A stretch of 64,000 bases of DNA from Tubulanus polymorphus. Lineage: Eukaryota > Nemertea > Palaeonemertea > Tubulaniformes > Tubulanidae. The DNA is taken from the NCBI RefSeq assembly GCF_964204645.1, contig NC_134034.1, positions 13,211,962 through 13,275,961 of the forward strand, read 5' to 3'. How positions within the stretch are numbered: the first letter of the stretch is position 1; each line of letters opens with the position of its first letter. Made by a program: the position numbers and the translations under genes. A model generated the notes under the pieces. It ran no database searches. It worked only from the letters and a program-made list of their open reading frames with translations, and had not been told where the DNA came from. This document shows positions 32,701 through 44,112 of the stretch, piece after piece.

Positions 32701-33936
32701 GACGCTAGTCGCGTATTGACCTGCGTGTTGTTGATGTTGTTGCTGTTGTGTCGGCGGTGGAGGCTGTTGTTGTCTCTCCGTTTGTTGCCTCTGCCAGGAA
32801 GCGTACTGACTGGACTGTTGTAATTGCTGGTGGAGTATACTCGAGAATGACGATGAAACGGTCGTCGGTTGAGTCGGAGCATGTTGCAGTTGAGTTGGTT
32901 GTTGAGGTGCTTGTTGAGGCAACTGATAAGAATTCAACGACTGATAAAGTCTTTGCTGTTGAGAATGTGACTGCGCTGCTCGCTGCTGCTGCTGCTGTTG
33001 CTGCTGCGACTGCTGCTGCTGCTGCTGCGACTGGTCCGCCTGCTGACGATTGCTGGCGGCGAGACGTTTCTGAAATTCACTGATTATTTGTCGGTTTTGT
33101 ATTTGATCCGACTGTACGCACTGGCGCAAGGCGGTCGCGTAATCCGGTAATGCCGCGGACGCCGGCTGCGCTAAGATGCGATTGGTCGCCGAATCGACGA
33201 GGTAACCTTGCTGCTGCAAGCGCAACTGTTGCTGCTGCTGCAACTGGGCTACCTGTTGCTGTTGCGTGCGTTGAGCTTGTTGTTGCTGCTGCGTTTGCTG
33301 GGCTACTTGCTGCTGGTGGGAATGACCGACGCCCTGAGCTTGTTGTATCTGTTTCATTAGATTCGCGCTCAGGTGATTGCACAGAATCTGCAGACGCGGT
33401 TCTCGACGGCTGACCTGATCGAGAAAGTACAAGCCCTCTTTGTACTTCTTCTCGCATTTGAACTGATTGAAATTGGCGATGACGTGCTCGCGGAGTTGTA
33501 GCACGTTTCCACCCGGGTTGAGCGACGCCAATGATGCGGCGCTGTCATTCGTCTGAACAGCACTGGCACCGGCCGACGTCACAGAAGTTCCGGCGTAGTT
33601 CACGTACGCGTGAGTCATCGGTTGCAGGTTGGGGATGGACGCGTGCGCTTGTGTAGCCGTTTGCGTGTGAGCGACGGCCGGCTGGGCGACCGGAATACGA
33701 ACGAGAGGAGGAGGTCCCGGTAGACCTCTAGACGAGGCCTGCATGTTGACGTGCGCCATCGTTCGAGTGGCGGTAGTTGCGGCCGGACTCGTGCAGTAGT
33801 CCAACACGATTACGGCGTCGTCATCGGCGCTAGCGGAAGCGGCGGCGGATGTTGTTGTCGTGGCTGTGCGTTGTAGTTTAGAAGCGAAAGTATCGTCTGC
33901 GAATACAGCAATCGTCGGGCATTCATCGTCGTCCAT
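29693..33936 (-). CDS. Glutamine-rich AT-hook zinc-finger nuclear protein, function unknown
   Basis: The long exon runs 33936-30462 (1,158 codons plus one base) and ends at TCCG|GTAAGT. With the proposed exon 29748-29693 the protein is 1,177 residues. The ATG follows an in-frame TGA at 33943-33945 (minus strand). In order it has an acidic N-terminus, a predicted helical block at about 150-200, and a polyglutamine region at about 195-515 encoded by mixed CAG and CAA. A charged Glu/Arg coiled coil follows at about 564-640, then an acidic Asp/Ala region. A C2H2 finger uses C786, C789, H807 and H812; a C2HC finger uses C869, C872, H885 and C889. An AT-hook-like RGRGRPRKK lies near 960-970, followed by several basic nuclear-localisation clusters and Ser/Asp acidic patches. 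These features suggest a chromatin or transcription cofactor. I do not recognise a named family. Confidence 0.85.
29851..30044. repeat. Foldback in last intron of Gln-rich gene
   Basis: TCCAACTCGCTTATC and the inverted AAGCGAGTTTGAC bound a 194-bp AT-rich element. The arms are short; it may be a decayed relative of families G and H. Confidence 0.4.
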
Positions 33937-35377
33937 TATCGTTCAAATAAACAACTGAAATATATAACACAAATACACGTATACAATCGCCATTTCAGAT
34001 TGAAGTAGGTCCACTTCGAGTTAGTCGACTACCAGTTGAACCTCGTTTATACGATTCCTGTTAAACGCGTTGATAACGATGATTTCCAGCATGTTAATAT
34101 CTATAGATATTAATATCAATCAAAATTTGGATAATACGAGACCCGTTTAACCCTCGACGATTTCATATTTGCCAGTAAGATTCAGTATGTCAGTCAGTCG
34201 AAACTATAGTCCGGAAATAGCGAACCACGTGGTAGCTGTAGACCAGACCTAGTTCCAAGATGGCCGAAACAGCAGGAATACCGAGCTATAGTATTTATAC
34301 TGATTACTAGTCAAGACATCAGATCTCGGAATCAAGTTCGAACTCCGAAATTACTATACCTAAATTCCAATTGCATCGTGTTATGTTGTACCTAAGGCCA
34401 ATAGGTAAATTTTGTCAAGCCGACTTTTTGGATATCGACCCCGTTCCTCAATTAAGGAAGTCATCTTCAAGGTCATGATGCTGAAAACAGTTTTGCCTAG
34501 CTCAGCCACTAGGTGGTGCACTGAGCCCATATACTTTGCACTGCACAACTAAACCCCCATACTGACTAATCCTAACCCCCACACTAATATTGTTCCCAAA
34601 ATCCATCAAGAGCGACCCACTTTTAACGAAGCTGAAAGAGAGACACAGTTGTGAGTAAGAGTTAACTTTGTGAGTTGAAATTAGCTCATTTTCCTTGAGT
34701 TTAAATAACCTCAACTCACTGTGAAACTGGATCCTGATACGTGGCATTCGCACCATTTAGCAACTGGCGCCGATAAGGTGCTATTCGAAACACGAAATAT
34801 TCAAACAACCATTTAGCAAACGACCCCCAAAACCGCGGCGTTAAACGATTTAAAACCAATAAATCATAGATCGCATTACTTTCGAGGAGAGTATAGAAAT
34901 TAACGATAAAAATACGGAAATACAAAGCTTGCCTGTCTGTCTCGCCATTTTATAGCCGCATGCACGATGTAACCTAAACATATGCGCCACAGGTTGTTCA
35001 GCGATATCGATCATTACAGAGCTCGAAATGCGAGATCGACGAGACTGAAGTGTAATCGAACTCTCGAATTTCAAAACAGCTGCCCGTCGTCATCGTAGGT
35101 ATAGTTTATCTCGATTTACCCATTTCGTAACGCGCCTCGTCGATAACTTGTGTAAATAATTCGCGCGTTGTGCGAGTTTGATATGCCGTGTCACCTGCTA
35201 CCGCGAGTCACTGACACATACGGCGTTGCTCCCGTCTCGTCGCGAGCAGCTGTAGCTAAAACTCTCGTTGATCGTGAGAGCGAAAACACGAAGAACCTAC
35301 TCCCGTCGACTATTGACAACGGTGAAAGCCCGTTATAGAGCTATCGCTTGCGCTTAGAGAAACATATAGCGTTACAA
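33937..35377. other. Upstream region of the Gln-rich gene
   Basis: No coding exon is supported. The CpG-rich stretch at about 35100-35300 could be the promoter of the minus-strand gene. No TATA box or 5' splice donor could be fixed with confidence. A family D foldback lies at 34643-34735. Confidence 0.35.
34643..34735. mobile_element. Foldback MITE, family D, decayed copy
   Basis: ACACAGTTGTGAGTAAGAG at the left and CAACTCACTGTGAAACTGGATCC at the right are inverted, with GAGTTAACTT-type interior motifs as in the copies at 12111 and 12442. Confidence 0.7.

Positions 35378-35461
<84 letters not shown>
35378..35461. repeat. (AAT)28 microsatellite
   Basis: Twenty-eight uninterrupted AAT units. 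The apparent polyasparagine frame is not supported as a gene. Confidence 0.97.
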
Positions 35462-38304
35462 TACAAAATGAATTTAGCGCCTCACATTTTAGTAAATCTT
35501 GAGGGTTATACGAAATACAAGCACCGAATTTCTTTGTTCCATTCTCGCTGGTTTGTTCTTACATATTATATTTACGTTATCGTCGAATCGATCACATTTT
35601 ACGAATTGTAAAAATAATTGCATTAAAACGCTATTCGATCGTAATAAAAATCTAAGCCCGCTTGTTCAGATACTTACTAAATTCATGGTCGGCCATCTTG
35701 AATGACGTCATAACCTAGTTTGGTCATGCGATTGGTCATACCAGTTGACATGTGAACTATCTGGAAAACTTTTGAGTTGATGAGCTAGATTTATGATTTC
35801 AGAATCAAAGATGGCCGCCATGGATGACATCATGACCTACTTAAATCATACGATACAACATTCCATTTCACATTCTCCTATGGAAAATGAAAGCTCTACA
35901 TCGAATATTACTGCACTTGCAGAATCCAAGATGGTGGCGGATAAATTTTCATTGAAACGTACAAGGAATTGAAACGCGGAAAATCTATTAAGTAACTACT
36001 AGCGGCACCTGGTGAATTTCCCTGGCCACGATAAAAGCGTTACCGGGAACTTATAAACTTTAGCCTAACGATGACCCAATTAGCAGTTAATCGACACGGT
36101 ACTTGAACTTTGGATTCTAATTTCGACTGGTAATCTGTGCGCGCATTATAACAACCGGCAATTGACCTTCGGAATTGTTTTTATATCGCAATTAACCGCG
36201 CGCGTGACCTACCAGGAAGTTCGATGATAAACCAAGAAGTCGTCTGAGATTGTTCGTGTATGACTCACTGCATACGCGCAATGTCGGTCGAGCGAAATAT
36301 AGATAAAGGATATAAAGTCGCTATTGAATACCTCGCGTGACGAGGTCAGATAGAAGTCGTGTACATAGGAGTCGATTACATTTATACACTCTCGACGGGG
36401 GCCGCGCAATTAGGTCACCAAATGCCATAGTGCACATCGTGGGCGCCCCAGGACTTACGAAAGGGGGAGAGTCGAATTCTTTTTTTTTAAGGGACAAATC
36501 CACCTCATTCTTTAACACACTGCCATTCGAACGAACAAATAGGTTAACCGTCTCGGGGCTGTAGATCTAGATGTACGAAGTTTATAGCACATTGCGAAAT
36601 TAAACGAGAAAAAATTTTTTCCATTATTTTAAAAAAGGTTGCTATCGCCCTAAGGGGTCTTTGGTCTCAGGGGGTTTGAACATCGCCAATCATCTAAAAT
36701 AGCTTTCGGCGGTTCGACAAAACCTCGAAGGCATTTCGATGAAAAAAAATCTTCCGTTCGCAAGACGGCTGCGCGTAGGTTGGACATAAGTCAAATCAAA
36801 ACGGAAATCCGGTATACGATCAAAGCAGACGAGTTTCCATGGCAACCGCGATCCGCCGAGATCTAGGAAAGTGGTAATAATGAAAATACCCCGTGTAGAT
36901 TGGTTTAGCGGGTTCATCGCTACACTGTTTGTTGCCTGCTAGCGTGCGTGCGTCATCGATCGATAAAATCAGTGTATATATATACACGTACAAAGAGCTG
37001 TCAGTGTTCGCACGACGTAAATTACCCCGGTTGCCGTGGAAACGCGAGATAAAGGGTAGTAGATACCAGCGAGCGACGGGAAGTCATACGAAAGATGTTA
37101 AAAACACGAAAGGATTATAAGGAAGATAAGAAGCGCGACGCCGGGGAGAACAGGCAGGCGCCAGACGCAACCCGATATCCGGTATCGGCGCTCACCAGAT
37201 GGCGCAACAATACACTGCTTTTATAGAAAAATCCCACACAATCGTGCCCACAATTATAGATATGTTGAAATACTTTGTAAACGAGTAATTTCATGTTTAT
37301 TAACTACATGTATTCTATATATCGATATCATCAGTGTCAGGATGATCTTAACCATCTAAAAACTGCTAAATAGATAAGTCATGTTGGTCTCAAAAAAACT
37401 GAATGAAGCATTTATCCTTTTCAATGTTGTTTCACGCCAGCAAAATTTATTGTTCACTTTCGTACCAATTCGTCTTAATACATAGTACCAAAAGTTGTGG
37501 TTCTCCATAGTGATCTTCTATCATATGAAATCTGAACTTGATTTTCAGGCGCCGAAAAACCCGAATACTATCAAACACGTCCAGATACATGTAAGATATG
37601 ATTTTTTTCGTTCCGTATATGGAATAGAATCCACTGAAAATCGATATACTAACGAGAAAAATTGAGATGCATTAGCGGTTAAGGTTTAAGGTTTAAGGTT
37701 TATTTTCGCTCTAACCAAACATTGGTACATAGAGGTTACAAGAATTTGTACAATAAAATTTATAATTTACAAAACTTAAAAACAATCTTTACACTAGCGA
37801 CACCTGGTGGATCATCGCTGAATGAAATAAATTTGAACTCGAACTTGAAATTGACGCACAATGGCGTTGCCAGTGCACTAATCCTATTGCATCTACGCAC
37901 AAATAATGCCGAGATAATTACTCGAATCCTCGAGATAGTTACTTATAGATTCAATTCATCCGCGTATTATCGCGATAGTGACGCGGCGCTACTCCGGGTC
38001 GATTACAACCGGTTGTATCGGTTCCATCTGACGCATGACTCGTAATCCGCTTTATATCAACATTTAAAAAAAAACGATATTCAAGCGGATATTCAAAATG
38101 GCTGCCATTCGGCGAACGAACGGAGATAAATGTATTGCTTTCGGACGAGACCGTTCTCAATCGGAAATCGAAGCCGATTTTTCGGCGGTTGGTGGGTTCG
38201 GCTTTACTGGGAAGGGGAGAATTGCTTATTGCCTGTCACTCGAGGAAACATCGCGTTCTGTTTCCTTAATGACAGATTGCAGTCATTACTTGAAAAAAGA
38301 AGTT
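35462..38304. other. Gene-free stretch
   Basis: No exon is supported. One CTCF-like CACCAGATGGCGC lies at about 37193-37205. YY1-like AAGATGGC motifs occur near 35812 and 35933. A (GGTTTAA)3 run lies at about 37680-37700, followed by an AT-rich block that may be a retroposon tail. Confidence 0.45.
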
Positions 38305-39695
38305 GAGATTGGTAAAATTCTACTCCGAGTTGGTGTCAAATACTGAGTAAGAGTTTGTGAAATACAGTAGACTCTGTCTCTTACTGCGGTAAAGTTGAGA
38401 CTGGTAAAATTCTACCCCGAGTTGGTGTCAAACTATTGAGTAAGAGTTTGTGAAATACAGCAAGACTCTGTCTCTTACTGCGGTAATGTTGAGACTGGTA
38501 AAATACTACCCCGAGTTGGTGTCAAATACTGAGTAAGAGTTTGTGAAATACAGCAAGACTCTGTCTCTTACTGCGGTAAAGTTAAGACTGGTAAAATTCT
38601 ACACTGAGTTGGTGTCAAACTATTGAGTAAGAGTTTGTGAAATACAGCAAGACTCTGTCTCTTACTGCGGTAAAGTTAAGACTGGTAAAATTCTACACTG
38701 AGTTGGTGTCAAACTATTGAGTAAGAGTTTGTGAAATACAGCAAGACTCTGTCTCTTACTGCGGTAAAGTTAAGACTGGTAAAATTCTACACTGAGTTGG
38801 TGTCAAACTATTGAGTAAGAGTTTGTGAAATACAGCAAGACTCTGTCTCTTACTGCGGTAAAGTTAAGACTGGTAAAATTCTACACTGAGTTGGTGTCAA
38901 ACTATTGAGTAAGAGTTTGTGAAATACAGCAAGACTCTGTCTCTTACTGCGGTAAAGTTAAGACTGGTAAAATTCTACACTGAGTTGGTGTCAAACTATT
39001 GAGTAAGAGTTTGTGAAATACAGCAAGACTCTGTCTCTTACTGCGCTAAAGTTGAGACTGGTAAAATTCTACCCCGAGTTGGTGTCAAATACTGAGTAAG
39101 AGTTTGTGAAATACAGTAGACTCTGTCTCTTACTGCGGTAAAGTTGAGACTGGTAAAATTCTACCCCGAGTTGGTGTCAAATACTGAGTAAGAGTTTGTG
39201 AAATACAGTAGACCCTGTCTCTTACTGCGGTAAAGTTAAGACTGGTAAAATTCTACCCCGAGTTGGTGTCAAATACTGAGTAAGAGTTTGTGAAATACAG
39301 TAGACTCTGTCTCTTACTGCGGTAAAGTTGAGACTGGTAAAATTCTACGCTGAGTTGGTGTCAAATACTGAGTAAGAGTTTGTGAAATACAGTAGACTCT
39401 GTCTCTTACTGCGGTAAAGTTGAGACTGGTAAAATTCTACGCTGAGTTGGTGTCAAATACTGAGTAAGAGTTTGTGAAATACAGTAGACCCTGTCTCTTA
39501 CTGCGGTAAAGTTAAGACTGGTAAAATTCTACCCCGAGTTGGTGTCAAATACTGAGTAAGAGTTTGTGAAATACAGTAGACTCTGTCTCTTACTGCGGTA
39601 AAGTTGAGACTGGTAAAATTCTACGCTGAGTTGGTGTCAAACTATTGGGTAAGAGTGAAATACAACAGACTCAGTTTTTTGAGATTGGTAAAATT
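38305..39695. repeat. 92/94-bp satellite array, about 15 units
   Basis: The unit contains GACTGGTAAAATTCTACCCC, GAGTTGGTGTCAAATACTGA and TCTGTCTCTTACTGCGGTAA. GTT(G/A)AGACTGG phase marks at 38394, 38488, 38581, 38675, 38769, 38863, 38957, 39051, 39143, 39235, 39327, 39419, 39511 and 39603 give the periods. The units from 38581 to 39050 are 94 bp and practically identical; those from 39051 are 92 bp. Isolated relatives lie in SLC23 introns at 18038 and 19346. Confidence 0.96.
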
Positions 39696-40299
39696 ATACC
39701 GCCAGTGAGAGTCGAAGGGCGGCAACGAGTGAACGAGTACATCCATCAAGAATTTCATCATCACAGAGCATTTTCATTGACAAGAACAGTTAAAACACAA
39801 ACTAAGCCGAATGGGCGGAGTTAACAGCGAGTGTGCAGCAGTACAACACCGGCAGTACCTTTTACATATAGTTTTATTTATAACGCGAGTCGGATGTATG
39901 TATGAAAGTGAACACATAGTTTCCGAGTTCCTCCTAGTACTTCTCGTTGGTAGTGTGGTGTGTGTGGATGGAAAGGAATGTGGAATGTGGAATGTGGAAA
40001 CAAAACACTTCATATTCCCAGCTATTTGTCCGAGATAAAAACGACAGAAAAAATTCCATAATAGAGAATCCCAAACTGAATTGAGTCAGGCTCGGATTCA
40101 GACGGTCGCACTGTAGGCACGAAAATCTCGCCGTGACCCTTTTTTTCATGCCCGAAGTAGAAAAGTGCACATTTTTACAAGACGTGTAGTTTGAAATAAT
40201 TAATGGGTTAGCAGCTTGCAATGTCTGAAAACGATAATATCTATGAGCATAATCTGTCTTCAACTGAGGTGTTTATGCAGTCCATTTCATAATTACCTC

Positions 40300-40386
40300 G
40301 CAAGGGTCGACCGGAGGAGCGGGATCAGGACTTGCGCAACTACAAATCTACGTTCTAGACAAATAAACTTTGAATTGAATTGAATC
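40300..40386 (+). mobile_element. Non-LTR retroposon 3' end
   Basis: A GC-balanced block (GGTCGACCGGAGGAGCGGGA) leads into GACAAATAAACTTTGAATTGAATTGAAT, that is, a polyadenylation-like signal followed by a TTGAA-type tail. This layout is typical of truncated LINE 3' ends; no reverse transcriptase is present. Confidence 0.5.
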
Positions 40387-41070
40387 CCAATAGCTATCGT
40401 TTAGGATACTGTAAAAAAAAGACTCAAGTACACGAAAATTAAAACCACAAAACTTACCTCAGTCCGTAGTGATGAGGCCTGCCTGCTTCGATGTATGAGA
40501 TTACAACGGGCACGAAACATATAGAGCGAGGCCGCAACCTTCAAAACATCGTTAAACAACACTTACAAATGACGGCAGGAATCTGGTTTTGTGTTGGGTG
40601 TGCTATATACATTTTTACTGAAACGTAAATTACGATTGTAGGCCAGAGGCTTGACACGAAACGACCGTTTTACCTTCTCATTCTGCGTATATAAACAACG
40701 CAGACGTATAAGAACAGAATCTACCGACAACCCTATTTATGGAATCATCCGACCTTTAGGCTAAACAAATTTATTCCTGGTTTCTCATGTCCGCCCGGAG
40801 CTTCGAAGTTGACCCGGTGCACATTACTTTGTTTTCAAAAATTATGATCAAGCTTAGATCATTCGTTTATTGTACGCATAAGATTTGAATTTTTCATCCC
40901 CCTCTCAGTCCCCCTAGTAAGCATATTCGGTCATCTTTTCATATACACAGTATGAAATTGCACTTACCCCCCCCCCCCCCCCCCAATACGTACGTGAACG
41001 GCCCCTAACAGACCCGCTAGTTAATATAGTAATAAACTGACTACGAATCTTAATGCAGTTTACAAAATTA

Positions 41071-41106
41071 GAAAAGAGAAACAAGGTATCGTTTTGTGTT
41101 TAGCCT
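41071..41106 (+). mobile_element. MITE family A, end fragment
   Basis: GAGAAACAAGGTATCGTTTTG followed by TTTAGCCT matches the right terminal repeat of family A. No left end is present. Confidence 0.55.
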
Positions 41107-42440
41107 TATACAATGAATTCCCTTTAAACATTCAGATTAACCTTTTAACCGAAACGTTCATATCTTATCTCATCTAAACGAATACGTACGTAGCCTCTGA
41201 CTCATACATAGAAATGCCTGATCAGGTCCAGTAATCACGATCGATCGCCGTACTTGATCGAATTGATCAAATTCTGTCAACACACGCTTATACAGACGGA
41301 TCCGGACATTGTATTTTCGATTTCTAGAAATTTTTGACGCCGTAAAAACCGTTTCGAAAATATGATTCTATTCGAGGGGTAGCGATCGATGTGTACTACG
41401 TCATCGATAGCGGGCCGTTTCGATATGACGATTACACGTGCGTTCACGTAGTTATATCATAATTGAATAAATTTCATGACACTTGTTTTTTTTTCTATTT
41501 CATACATTTTTCACGACATTCTATTGTCGTGCGACCGGGAGGGGGGAGCCCGAAATCGCTGTGGGAGAGCGCCGCTATGTCTTATGCACTTCCCCTCCTG
41601 TCCTGCACGGCGATGTAGAAACCAGAGACCAGAAATAACCGACGCCTCAACTCGGGTTGATAAATGATGCAAGGATTCTATTGCATGAACTTTAACAAAT
41701 GACAACTGACAATATCCTATTACCCTTACCCCGCGTGTTGCGCTGCCTCTGCTCTGCTCCGTCCGATGGTTGCCACCAATGTTGCTCGCCCTGTTTGTAC
41801 CCTGCATTTTATTCTATAAATTTATCGTTATCTAATTCCGGGTTTTATTAGAAAGCTTTTAATTATTCCATAATTACTAAACAGGAATTGTCCCACGAGC
41901 TGGAGATAATAGCAGAAAGTGATACGTAGTTCAATTGATTAAAATTCCTATGTCACAACACTAATATTGAAATTTTCTGGCAAAATTATGCCAGTGCGTG
42001 ACGTCAGAGTCGATGCGCACCACGTCGTCAATCTTGCGACTAAGGACCGGGCGAACTTAGCTTAGGTTTCCGTAGCTAGTCGACAATAGTGGTCGCAACC
42101 GTAGCAACAGGTACTAGTGAAAACGAAAGATTTTCGCGTTAGAGCCCATGTCGGAACTAACAACCGAACGCGCTAATCGTCGGCCATCTTGGAAACAGCT
42201 ACAGCGACCGTGCTCAGTCACGGGGTCGAACACGGAATCGAGTTTCGAATAAATAACTATTAACATTCAGTTTCAAGTTCGTATACGTTGCCTGTACTCA
42301 ATACCTATTGAAAATACAGCGCTTCTGTAATCGAATGTGACAGATGGCCCGATATGAAACCGGTGGCGGCGGCCTCATCTAAATAAGTCTTTTTTTACCG
42401 AATATTTTATGCCTGGGAAAATTTTCCGTCTGGTTTTTCA

Positions 42441-42930
42441 GTCAAATTGTACTCAACTGTGAAACTGGGTTCAATTAAACCCACACAACTGTGAAACTGG
42501 GTCCGGAGTCAAATCAAATCCACACAACTGTGGAACTGGGTTCAATTAAACCCACACAACTGTGAAACTGGGTCCGGAGTCAAATCAAATCCACACAACT
42601 TTGGAACTGGATCCAGAGCCAAATTAAACCCGTACAACTGTGGAACTGGGTTCAATTAAACCCGTACAACTGTGGAACTGGATCCAGAGTCAAATCAAAC
42701 CCACATAACTGTGAAACTGGGTCCGGAGTCAAATAAAATCCACACAACTGTGGAACTGGGTTCGAGTCAAATCAAGTCCACACAACTGTGGATCTGGGTT
42801 CAGAGTAAAATTAAACCCATACAACTGTGGAACTGGATCCAGAGTCAAACTAAAACCAACACAATTGTGGATCTGGATCCACATTCGATTTGAATCTACA
42901 AAACCGTAGAACTAAGTCTAGAGTCAAAAT
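42441..42930. repeat. 39-bp tandem array (array 2)
   Basis: About 13 imperfect units with core CACAACTGTGGAACTGGGTC and a GGAGTCAAATCAAA spacer. CACACAACT motifs at 42482, 42521 and 42553 show 39-bp units and a 32-bp variant lacking part of the spacer. It is the reverse complement of array 1 at 7266-7670 and shares the tip of foldback family D. Confidence 0.93.
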
Positions 42931-43321
42931 GAAATATTGATTGATATCGATGGAAAAAGATCGACTGACAGCACGTCAGGACTTCAGTGGTATTTACATC
43001 GCTACTGGTGAACCGCACTAAACACAGCAGATGATCAAACAAATAAATTAAGCTAATCAATAGATTGAAAAGATATTCAAATAAATAACTCGACACCAAA
43101 TAGAAAGCGATAAAACCAATATTGAAGCAACGGCGTAAAGAATATACACGCAACATCTGTTTCGCTTATTCAAATATACAAATGGCTGGCTGACAATGCG
43201 AGTTTCAATAGACAGCGTCAGCGTCTAATTTCATTGATGAATGAATGACAGATCGTAGAATCGAGTGGAAACCCCAAATAATCTCGTTAATAATCTCTTC
43301 ATATCGTGGAGTGGTCTTTCA

Positions 43322-43444
43322 GGGCCCGGTTTCACAAAAAGTTAAACTTTTGGTGTAATTGCTAATGGTTACTTCATTTTTTCGATGAGGACGACAATTC
43401 AAACTTAACCGTTTTAGGCTTAAACTTTTTCGTGAAACCGGGCC
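43322..43444. mobile_element. Foldback MITE, family F
   Basis: The left end GGGCCCGGTTTCACAAAAAG, continuing TTAAAC, is the inverse of the right end GTTTAAACTTTTTCGTG, continuing AAACCGGGCC. The length is 123 bp with a short interior. A decayed relative lies at about 52990-53040 (TTTAACTTTTTCATGGGAT). Confidence 0.85.
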
Positions 43445-43648
43445 GAGCTGACAATATGTTTATTCATTTATGACAAAATGACAATATTTGAAACTACGCG
43501 CATCTGTAACCTACAACAAACAGTAATAACTGAATAGATCCAATTACGAAAAATTAATGAATTATTTTCGAACCCGGTAATCCAACAAAAAAAAACACGA
43601 ATAACCAAACAGATGACAGTTAAGTGGCGATATTTTGCAGCGATTACT

Positions 43649-44112
43649 CACTAGATGGCGCTGGCCGACATGTCCGAAGATCCGCCAGATGGCGCCGACT
43701 CAGAACAAAACGGAATAAAACCCGTAAGAGGCGGCTGGGAATGACTCACAGATGGCGTGACTGTCAGCAAGTATTGTTTATGAAGTTTTAAAAGCTTTTA
43801 TTACCGATTATGTAATGAATTGTGAATAATGTTTTATCCCCTGTATACCGGTACTAAATATTCGTATTCGTCCGATCCACACCAGATGGCGCGACTGTTA
43901 CGAGCAGCAGTTGTGGTGTGGATATCTGCAAACAAACCCCGCTAGATGGCGGGCCCTTGTGAGCTACTTAAATTTCAAACGTTTATCTACCAAAAAATTG
44001 GCAAGAATGAAATATATATTGTGTATACGCCATATTGGAGCCACGTTTATGCAAGTAAATCCCGCTAGATGGCGCGGACCTCTGTTCGAAAACTGGCCGC
44101 CAGATGGCGTGA
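43649..44112 (+). promoter_or_regulatory. Cluster of seven CTCF-like AGATGGCG motifs
   Basis: (C/T)AGATGGCG occurs at about 43652, 43686, 43749, 43883, 43942, 44066 and 44101, always on the plus strand. CACTAGATGGCGC and CCGCTAGATGGCGC agree closely with the CTCF consensus CCASYAGRKGGCRS. The YY1 core (AAGATGGCGG) is an alternative. The flanks of the motifs at 43942 and 44066 are similar, so at least part of the cluster arose by duplication. No gene is visible inside. Confidence 0.5.

Larger units (their letters stand above)
39696..42440. other. Gene-free stretch with retroposon and MITE fragments
   Basis: No exon is supported. Apart from the separately listed fragments, a C run at about 40968-40984 is followed by AATACGTACGTGAACGGCCCC, which looks like a transposon end. 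The block at 41990-42260 is CpG-containing but otherwise featureless. Confidence 0.45.

Noticed and set aside
38305-39695. A CRISPR-like appearance of the regular repeats
   Set aside because: There are no unique spacers between repeats; units are head-to-tail satellites in animal DNA.
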